Shown piece after piece: positions 1 to 4,041 of a stretch of DNA of 8,502 nucleotides (positions within the stretch are counted from its first letter, which is position 1; each line of letters begins with the position of its first letter). Origin of the DNA: Desulfobacterales bacterium (lineage in GTDB: Bacteria > Desulfobacterota > Desulfobacteria > Desulfobacterales > C00003106). The position numbers and the translations under genes are program-made. Location: contig JAUVFC010000063.1 of NCBI GenBank assembly GCA_030594505.1, positions 1 to 8,502 on the forward strand. Direction: 5' to 3'. Under the pieces are notes generated by a model, which was not told where the DNA came from, made no database searches, and worked only from the letters and a program-made list of their open reading frames with translations.

Positions 1-132
1 GGGCCAGCCATATCCGGACATTCAAATGAATCCATGCTTGAAATGAAACCCAACATCTACGGTGTCGGTGTAAATTTACCTGCTGTTTGGAGAAAGATGA
101 AAGCTTGTTATAAACGCCTGTCCAAGAAATAG
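1..132 (+). CDS. Unrecognised protein, C-terminal 43 residues (5'-truncated by the window)
   Basis: Frame 1 is open from the first base to a TAG at 130-132, giving 43 codons that begin G-P-A-I-S-G-H and end Y-K-R-L-S-K-K. The tail is basic (several Lys/Arg in the last 15 residues) and contains the stretch NIYGVGVNLPAVWRKMK. That stretch looks like a structured domain end (a hydrophobic strand followed by an amphipathic helix) rather than random translation. I do not recognise the family. The real start lies upstream of the window. No promoter or co-transcribed neighbour is apparent, and the next gene begins about 660 bp downstream. It could be a real gene end or a chance open frame. I favour a real gene end because of the residue composition and the basic tail. 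Confidence 0.5.
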   Translation, partial: GPAISGHSNESMLEMKPNIYGVGVNLPAVWRKMKACYKRLSKK

Positions 133-744
133 TTATTTAGCAGCAAGGTCAATAAAATGAAGCCTAACAACAAAATTAACTCGATTAGATGGGGTCGGGC
201 CATGCCAACCGTTTGATATTAATAGGGAAGTGGCAGAATTTTGGGCAGAATCTGGCCTTAGAAGGCCGTTTTAGGGGCCAAAAACACTGGTTTAAGGAAA
301 CTCGGATGCCCGGACCTGGCGGGTCAGTCAGGACTCATCTTAGAAGCGCGGTTTCGGGCCTCAAAACGATGTTCTAAGGGCCAAAAACGCCTGTTTTGAG
401 GATGGTTTCCTTGAGATATTAAGCACATAACTTGGTCCGCCCCCGAAACCCCGGGGGCTAAAAACAAGGGATTAGCAATAATCATAACCGCTAAACCCTT
501 TTCAATTTAATAGGCAAATTTAAATTTTGTCTCCACTTTGTCCCCACTTCCAAAAAAGGTCCAGCTTGAAGTGATAAAACCACACGCTGCGACCGAGTGG
601 GCTGACTTTCTGAACCGGTCACCGGGGCTAACAGCCCATATTTAATTCTAAAAAAGATTGACCCTCCTGAAAAATTCATGGTAAAAGTATAAAATATTTT
701 CGTAACACCGGTCACAAGACAAGGGATGATCGTTTAGAAATGCG
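133..744. other. Gene-free stretch with short repeats and hairpins
   Basis: No frame on either strand gives a convincing protein over about 610 bp. The open frames at 189-377 (+) and 491-715 (-) have low-complexity or unrecognisable translations. The stretch holds a 12-bp tandem pair starting GGCAGAAT (232 and 244), and a small hairpin GGCCT-TAGA-AGGCC (254-267) followed by GTTTT that could be a weak terminator for the upstream gene. It also holds a GC-rich stem GCCCCC/GGGGGC (439-444 with 453-458), an 11-bp near-tandem GTCTCCACTTT/GTCCCCACTTC (529-550), a stem GGGCT/AGCCC (625-637), and two copies of ACCGGTCAC (614-622, 707-715). Their density suggests decayed accessory or repeat-derived DNA. 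No function can be assigned. Confidence 0.5.
271..465. repeat. Imperfect dispersed repeat around GGGCCAAAAAC (three copies)
   Basis: GGGCCAAAAAC occurs exactly at 275-285 and 378-388, and as GGGCTAAAAAC at 455-465. The similarity extends further in the first two copies: a TTAGG/CTAAGG lead-in and a downstream CTGGTTTAAGG versus CTGTTTTGAGG. Each repeat is therefore roughly 25-28 bp and diverged. The family is unknown. The copies could be binding sites, parts of a structured element or remnants of a larger repeat. Confidence 0.4.
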
Positions 745-774
745 TTGACATAATGGTTCCATATTTGGTATCAA
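745..774 (+). promoter_or_regulatory. Sigma70-like promoter for the hicAB unit
   Basis: A perfect -35 hexamer TTGACA lies at 745-750. TATCAA at 769-774, 18 bp downstream, is a fair -10. Transcription would begin near 781, only a few bases before the TTG start at 790. HicAB operons are commonly autorepressed by the HicB DNA-binding domain, so an operator would be expected here. I see no clean inverted repeat in or next to these hexamers. Confidence 0.5.
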
Positions 775-789
775 AAGGTTAAAGTTAAA

Positions 790-1053
790 TTGGTACGTGC
801 CGACAAGTTAATTCAAAAAGCTATTGAATCTCCCCAGAACCTCAGATTCTCCGAGTTATGCAGGCTGTGTGAATATTTTGATATGAAACGGAGAAAGGGT
901 GGTGGCAGTGGACATGTTGTTTATAAACGTAAATCATCTCCAAGTTATACTATCACAATACAAGACGATAATGGGAAGGCAAAACCATATCAAGTGAATC
1001 AATTATTAACATGGGCCGAAGAAAATGGCTTATATGAGATAAAGGAGGATTAA
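790..1053 (+). CDS. hicA: HicA-type mRNA interferase toxin (TTG start)
   Basis: This 87-residue protein matches the HicA (YcfA-like) double-stranded-RNA-binding-fold toxins, which cleave mRNA in the cytoplasm and are neutralised by HicB. Residues 17-30 (N-L-R-F-S-E-L-x-x-L-x-x-Y-F) fit the N-terminal helix. GGGSGHVVYKR (37-47) corresponds to the family's G-S-H strand, with His42 as the expected catalytic residue. GKAKPYQVNQLL (62-73) is the conserved C-terminal helix segment. Start choice: the frame is closed by TAA at 751-753 and contains no ATG before codon 32, so TTG at 790 is the only start that preserves the whole domain. A modest AAAAGG lies at 773-778. The unusual start may keep toxin translation below antitoxin translation (inference). 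hicB follows after 3 bp. The glycine-rich GGGSG before His42 differs from the usual GSHH. Activity is not shown by sequence. Confidence 0.82.
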   Translation: MVRADKLIQKAIESPQNLRFSELCRLCEYFDMKRRKGGGSGHVVYKRKSSPSYTITIQDDNGKAKPYQVNQLLTWAEENGLYEIKED

Positions 1054-1056
1054 CTA

Positions 1057-1536
1057 ATGTCAAAGCACTCCGTGCTCATACAGTGGAGCGAAGAAGATAA
1101 TGCTTTTATAGCGATAGCTCCTGAGCTAAAAGGCCTTAGTGCTTTTGGTAAAACTCCGGGGAAAGCTGTGAAAGAATTATCTGAAGCGCAAAAGCTTTAT
1201 CTGGAAGTGCTGAAAGAAGACGGTGAAGAAGTCCCAGAGCCTGATATTTTAAAGCCTTTCAGCGGCCAAACTCGGTTAAGGTTGCCAAAATCCCTTCATG
1301 CGTCGTTAAGCAATGAAGCAAAAAAAGAGGGGATCTCTTTCAACACGTATGTGGTTCAACTTCTTTCCGAAAGAAATTCATTACGATTAGTCAAGAAAGA
1401 GATTGAATCATTGAAAAGTGCCATTCAAGACCGGGTACTGGCAAGTTCTCCAACAAAATCACAGTATACAGAAGTTTTATTATATGATGGTAGCGAATTG
1501 TCGTCCATTGAAGGACGTGCATCTATTCTACAATAA
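1057..1536 (+). CDS. hicB: HicB-type antitoxin with ribbon-helix-helix domain
   Basis: This 159-residue protein has the two-domain plan of HicB. Residues 4-56 form the HicB partial RNase-H-like fold (QWSEEDNAFIAIAPEL followed by the GxSAFGKTPGKAVKEL helix), which binds and inhibits the toxin. Residues 70-106 (T-R-L-R-L-P-K-S-L-H ... G-I-S-F-N-T-Y-V-V-Q-L-L) form an Arc-like ribbon-helix-helix DNA-binding domain for operon autoregulation. Residues 107-125 are Leu/Lys/Glu-rich and may form a helix or short coiled coil. The last 30 residues are not recognisable and make the protein somewhat longer than the simplest HicB proteins. The start is ATG at 1057 with a strong AAAGGAGG at 1041-1048 inside the end of hicA. 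That is far stronger than the signal for the toxin, so more antitoxin than toxin may be made. Confidence 0.87.
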   Translation: MSKHSVLIQWSEEDNAFIAIAPELKGLSAFGKTPGKAVKELSEAQKLYLEVLKEDGEEVPEPDILKPFSGQTRLRLPKSLHASLSNEAKKEGISFNTYVVQLLSERNSLRLVKKEIESLKSAIQDRVLASSPTKSQYTEVLLYDGSELSSIEGRASILQ

Positions 1537-1551
1537 GTTAAAGGCGTTGAT

Positions 1552-1956
1552 ATGAAATTTGCTGATAAAGTCAATATGGTTTTGTGCGATGATATAAGAG
1601 AGGAGAAAGGAAGTAAGTTTTCTCTAATAGGCGTATATGGCTCCACCATCGTAGTTAATAAAACCCCAGTAACCCTTGCAAAGTTGTGCCTGTTCATTAT
1701 GTTGATAGGAACAAAAAACAATGTTCCCAGTATGAACATTGTTTTTAAGAGTCCAAATGCAGAACCGGTGTCCCAGTCAATTAAAATGCCTCCCGACCAG
1801 GGCGGAGGAGTGAATAGTGTGGCAGCAGCGATGACAATATCACCCTTTAAAATAAATTCACCAGGGGACGCAAAATTTGAGATACGTTTTGAAGGAGAAA
1901 ACAGAGTAGCATTAACCTACAAATTTAAGATTATCTTAGCAGATAAGACAAAATAA
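1552..1956 (+). CDS. DUF6941-like protein of unknown function
   Basis: This 134-residue cytoplasmic protein has no signal peptide or membrane segment. The N-terminal segment LCDDIREEKGSKFSLIGVYG (11-30) is the recognisable signature: a 'CDD-I-R-E' turn, a G-x-K-x-S strand and an I-G-V-Y-G strand, as in the family I know as DUF6941. The rest alternates hydrophobic residues with N, S and K, as expected of an all-beta sandwich (TLAKLCLFIMLIG; KFEIRFEGENRVALTYKFKI). A weak AAAGGCG at 1540-1546 precedes the ATG. It starts 15 bp after hicB on the same strand, so it is probably co-transcribed. Whether it belongs to the toxin-antitoxin unit or is a passenger cannot be told. No catalytic residues are evident. 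The family name is from memory. Confidence 0.72.
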   Translation: MKFADKVNMVLCDDIREEKGSKFSLIGVYGSTIVVNKTPVTLAKLCLFIMLIGTKNNVPSMNIVFKSPNAEPVSQSIKMPPDQGGGVNSVAAAMTISPFKINSPGDAKFEIRFEGENRVALTYKFKIILADKTK

Positions 1957-2126
1957 TGACCGATCCCATGCTCTTGAGCAAACAACCTGAACAGTCTAAT
2001 CTTTTGTTGTTTATAATTCATAAGACCATTTTCCGGTTAGGCTTCCTACCTGCCATAGCAGGAGATCTCACGGGTATATCAGCAACGCAACCCGCTGCAT
2101 TTACCTACAACTGACTTCCGGCTGGG

Positions 2127-2178
2127 TGGTACATTTTTATTTTCCCATAACTGGTACACTTTTAGATTCCCATTGACA
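2127..2178. repeat. 25-bp tandem repeat resembling an IS21-type element end
   Basis: Two adjacent copies start TGGTACA (2127-2151 and 2152-2176) and agree at 19 of 25 positions, sharing TGGTACA-TTTT-A-TT-CCCAT. The second runs into CCATTGACA, ending near 2178. Ends of IS21-family elements carry multiple short terminal repeats bound by the transposase, often ending in a TGACA-like terminus. The arrangement here fits that pattern. No istA/istB coding sequence lies on either side within the window, so at best this is a solitary end left by deletion. The family assignment is inference from general appearance; the tandem repeat itself is directly visible. Confidence 0.4.
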
Positions 2179-2232
2179 CGCATCGCTCCGAAGACACGAG
2201 AAGAGCGTAGACCAGTCTCGTTTTCTGTTTGC

Positions 2233-2334
2233 CTACACTTGCAATTCTCCGGCATAACGATATGAGATAGGCTGTCCATTAGGAGTTTCTTTGTACCCTT
2301 TTTCATCAAGGAAGGCGAAGTAATAACGCCAACC
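2233..2334 (-). pseudogene. Short minus-strand coding remnant (C-terminal fragment, unknown family)
   Basis: Read on the minus strand, codons from 2334 down to the TAG at 2235-2233 encode 33 residues of natural-looking protein. It starts GWRYYFAFLDEKGY and ends ISYRYAGELQV, rich in aromatic residues and in D-E-K-G and N-G-Q-P turns. A TGA lies immediately upstream in the same frame. A neighbouring frame continues upstream as D-R-I-Y-E-V with no stop, so a single-base frameshift near 2332 could join the two. There is no start codon, no ribosome binding site and no partner gene. I read it as the truncated, probably frameshifted end of a lost gene. Chance coding-like sequence is the alternative. 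Confidence 0.3.
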
Positions 2335-2375
2335 TCATAAATCCTGTCAATGGTTATATTTATAAAAATCGCCAT

Positions 2376-2404
2376 TTGAAATATCATATCTCATATGATA
2401 GTAA
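2376..2404 (+). promoter_or_regulatory. Possible promoter for the flavoprotein/ferredoxin pair
   Basis: TTGAAA at 2376-2381 could be a -35, with TAGTAA at 2399-2404 after a 17-bp spacer as a poor -10. TAGTAT and TATTAT just downstream (2405-2413) are alternative -10 elements with long spacing. The ATG at 2492 is about 80 bp further on, leaving an AT-rich leader. The call rests on position and one decent hexamer only. Confidence 0.25.
2382..2400. promoter_or_regulatory. Perfect inverted repeat TATCATAT-CTC-ATATGATA, operator candidate
   Basis: Two exact 8-bp arms (2382-2389 and 2393-2400) flank a 3-bp centre. The site falls between the candidate -35 and -10 of the flavoprotein promoter, about 90 bp before its ATG. 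That size and symmetry suit a homodimeric helix-turn-helix regulator. No regulator gene lies next to it. AT-rich composition makes chance palindromes more likely, so this is suggestive only. Confidence 0.4.
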
Positions 2405-2491
2405 TAGTATTATAAAAATTACAAATCACTTTTATCTCATTATTCAAACTCTTAAAACACCTTAAGCCTCCAAAAACAGAGAGCGTAAAAA

Positions 2492-3061
2492 ATGAAAGTG
2501 TTGGCAATCCTTGGAAGCCCGAGGAGGGAAGGGAATACGGAAATATTACTCGATGCATTGATTTGCGGTGCAAAAGAACAAGGGGGAGAGGTAGAAAAGC
2601 TTGTCCTGTGTGACTATAATATTTCACCGTGCATTGAATGCGAGACCTGTTCGAGTACGGGAGAATGCGCCATCGCGGACGATATGCAAGAGATCTATCT
2701 CAAGCTCCTTACGGCCGATGCCATTGTAATTGCATCACCGATCTTTTTTTATTCAGTCACTGCTGTCACTAAGGCCTTCATAGATAGAGGCCAGGCCCTC
2801 TGGGCACGCAAGTATCTTCTGCGTCAAAATCCCCTGACGAAAAAAATACGCCGCGGGTATTTCCTTTCCCTGGGGGCCACAAAGGGTAAACAACTCTTTG
2901 AAGGGGCAAAGCTTACTATAAAATATTTTTTTGACGCCATAGATGCCAGGTACTGTGGAGAATTATTCTTCAGGGGTATTGAGGGAAAAGGAGATATTAA
3001 AAACCATCCAGGCGCATTGCAGGAAGCCATGGAGCTGGGGAGAAAGTTGACGGCCCTATGA
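2492..3061 (+). CDS. Flavodoxin-fold NAD(P)H-dependent oxidoreductase / iron-sulfur flavoprotein (Isf-like)
   Basis: This 189-residue cytoplasmic protein belongs to the NADPH-dependent FMN reductase / flavodoxin-like superfamily. The N-terminus MKVLAILGSPRREGNT is the first beta strand plus the FMN-phosphate loop (S-P-R-x-x-G-N-T, residues 9-16). ADAIVIASPIFFYSVTAVTKAFIDR is the flavin-ring loop (P-x-F/Y-x-x-x-x-x-x-K-x-F-x-D-R). Cysteines at 47, 50, 53 and 59 form a compact C-x2-C-x2-C-x5-C motif, as in archaeal and bacterial iron-sulfur flavoproteins, so a [4Fe-4S] cluster beside FMN is likely. Length is near the family norm. The ATG at 2492 has only a weak purine-rich AGAGAG upstream. Its last codons overlap the next gene (ATGA, 3058-3061), implying translational coupling and a shared pathway, probably electron transfer between a soluble donor and the membrane ferredoxin. 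The substrate is unknown. Confidence 0.8.
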   Translation: MKVLAILGSPRREGNTEILLDALICGAKEQGGEVEKLVLCDYNISPCIECETCSSTGECAIADDMQEIYLKLLTADAIVIASPIFFYSVTAVTKAFIDRGQALWARKYLLRQNPLTKKIRRGYFLSLGATKGKQLFEGAKLTIKYFFDAIDARYCGELFFRGIEGKGDIKNHPGALQEAMELGRKLTAL

Positions 3062-3945
3062 AGGAAATGAAATGGACAACATCTTCCCTTCCCCGCTGGA
3101 GGACCCTGTCTCAGGCTTTCATTGGGACCCTTCTTCCGAACACCTACTTTAAGGTATTCAAGACAGGGACTATTTATCAAGGACCTCTGAAAGGGGTATG
3201 CGTTCCGGGGTTAAACTGTTTCGCGTGTCCTACTACGTTCTGCTCATGTCCCATAGGATCGCTTCAGAATTTTGCCGCTTCCAGGGACCTGCCTTTTTTT
3301 CTTATAGGATATCTTGGAATATTCGGCCTTATAGGAGGGAGAATTACCTGTGGATGGCTCTGCCCGTTTGGCTGGTTTCAGGACCTCCTGTATAAAATAA
3401 AATCTAAAAAGTTCCGACTGCCACGCTTTTTTTCCTATTTTAAGTATGCTTTCTTAGTAATTTTTGTCTTTTTACTTCCATTTTTGACAGGTGAAAACTG
3501 GTTTTCGCATATCTGCCCCCAGGGGGCGCTTGAAGGGACCATTCCGTGGACACTCTGGAATCCGGTAATTCCTCATACCAACCAACCTATCCTTGCTTAT
3601 ACCACTTTTGGTATCTGGTTTTGGATAAAGATCGGCCTGTTTGCCTTGTTCCTGGTCCTTTTTGTTGCTATTAAACGCCCTTTCTGTCGTATGGTCTGTC
3701 CTCTTGGCGCTATTTACTCCTTATTCAACAAGCACAGCATAATAACCCTGAAAGTAGCTGATGACTGCACCCGGTGCAATTTATGCGAACAGGTCTGTCC
3801 TATGGATTTAAAGGTATACGAAGATCCGAATCAACTGGATTGTATCCGGTGCCTTAAATGTACTCAATGCAGCAACGTACGACTCACTCATGTCTTGAGG
3901 CGACAAGAAAAAAGTAATGGGTATCAAATAGCGAGTAGCGAGTAA
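3058..3945 (+). CDS. Membrane 4Fe-4S ferredoxin-type protein, NapH/MauN/YccM-like
   Basis: This 295-residue protein combines membrane segments with iron-sulfur motifs. Hydrophobic stretches near 79-95, 127-144 and 187-205 are probable membrane helices. The motifs CGWLCPFGW (98-106) and CRMVCPLGA (210-218) are the paired C-x3-CP signatures typical of NapH, MauN and the NosR C-terminus. A C-terminal ferredoxin region follows: C237-x2-C240-x2-C243-x3-C247-P, then C262-x2-C265-x2-C268-x2-C271. The second set has its last cysteine one residue early, and Ser replaces the expected Cys at 272. Extra cysteines at 48, 54, 57, 62 and 64 precede the first helix. Such proteins usually pass electrons between quinone or cytosolic donors and other redox partners. 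Overlap with the flavoprotein gene suggests the two work together. The last residues (IASSE) come from a heptanucleotide repeat. The partner and the reaction are unknown. Confidence 0.82.
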   Translation: MKEMKWTTSSLPRWRTLSQAFIGTLLPNTYFKVFKTGTIYQGPLKGVCVPGLNCFACPTTFCSCPIGSLQNFAASRDLPFFLIGYLGIFGLIGGRITCGWLCPFGWFQDLLYKIKSKKFRLPRFFSYFKYAFLVIFVFLLPFLTGENWFSHICPQGALEGTIPWTLWNPVIPHTNQPILAYTTFGIWFWIKIGLFALFLVLFVAIKRPFCRMVCPLGAIYSLFNKHSIITLKVADDCTRCNLCEQVCPMDLKVYEDPNQLDCIRCLKCTQCSNVRLTHVLRRQEKSNGYQIASSE

Positions 3946-3998
3946 TGAACGGTCAGAAACTTATGATTCAAAACCCATAGCCCGCTACTCGATACTCA
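3929..3998. repeat. Period-7 repeat (GCGAGTA) with inverted downstream copy
   Basis: TAGCGAGTAGCGAGTA at 3929-3944 is just over two copies of a heptamer. The complement of the same theme, CGCTACTCGATACTC, appears at 3983-3997. CGAGTAGCG (3932-3940) and CGCTACTCG (3983-3991) are perfect 9-bp complements separated by 42 nt, so the transcript could form a hairpin. No T-run follows, so it is not a classical terminator. The first array lies inside the ferredoxin gene, supplying its last codons and stop. Confidence 0.6.
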
Positions 3999-4005
3999 AT
4001 TCTTC

Positions 4006-4034
4006 TTGGCATCATATCTGGCATTTGTTATATA
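4006..4034 (+). promoter_or_regulatory. Sigma70-like promoter immediately upstream of hldE
   Basis: TTGGCA (4006-4011) is one mismatch from the -35 consensus. After an ideal 17-bp spacer comes TATATA (4029-4034), with TATAAA overlapping at 4031-4036. Initiation six to eight bases after the -10 would fall at about 4041, essentially on the A of the hldE ATG at 4042. Confidence 0.5.
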
Positions 4035-4041
4035 AAGACCT

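Larger units (their letters stand above)
1957..2491. other. Gene-free stretch with mobile-element-like and gene remnants
   Basis: No intact gene lies in this stretch of about 535 bp. Just after the DUF6941-like gene are a short palindrome TGCTC-TT-GAGCA (1969-1980) and an AT stem AAACAAC/GTTGTTT (1980-1986 with 2006-2012). Neither makes a convincing terminator. Positions 2020-2126 show nothing I can name. The 25-bp tandem repeat, the minus-strand coding remnant and the palindrome are listed separately. From about 2400 to 2491 the DNA is very AT-rich and serves as the leader of the flavoprotein gene. The mixture suggests a scar of insertion and deletion events. Confidence 0.5.

Noticed and set aside
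189..377. 62-codon + strand open frame
   Set aside because: It runs through the short repeats, its translation is rich in Gly, Arg and Trp without any motif, and no ribosome site precedes it.
439..458. GC-rich stem GCCCCC/GGGGGC considered as a terminator
   Set aside because: No T-run follows on either strand at the proper place, and no gene ends close by.
491..715. 74-codon - strand open frame whose end (VGTKWRQN) faintly recalls tails of phage integrases
   Set aside because: No integrase catalytic residues, no adjacent tRNA and no attachment-site duplication are visible; the resemblance is a few residues produced by a GTCTCCACTTT/GTCCCCACTTC repeat.
133..789. Possible CRISPR array because of repeated GGGCCAAAAAC blocks
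   Set aside because: Only three diverged copies with unequal spacing (about 103 and 77 bp); no regular spacers and no cas genes.
1425..1739. 104-codon - strand open frame over hicB and the DUF6941-like gene
   Set aside because: It is antisense to two well-supported genes and shows no family features.
1969..2012. Two small inverted repeats after the DUF6941-like gene considered as a terminator
   Set aside because: One has a 2-nt loop and no T-run; the other is an AT-only stem with a 19-nt loop. Neither meets the form of an intrinsic terminator.
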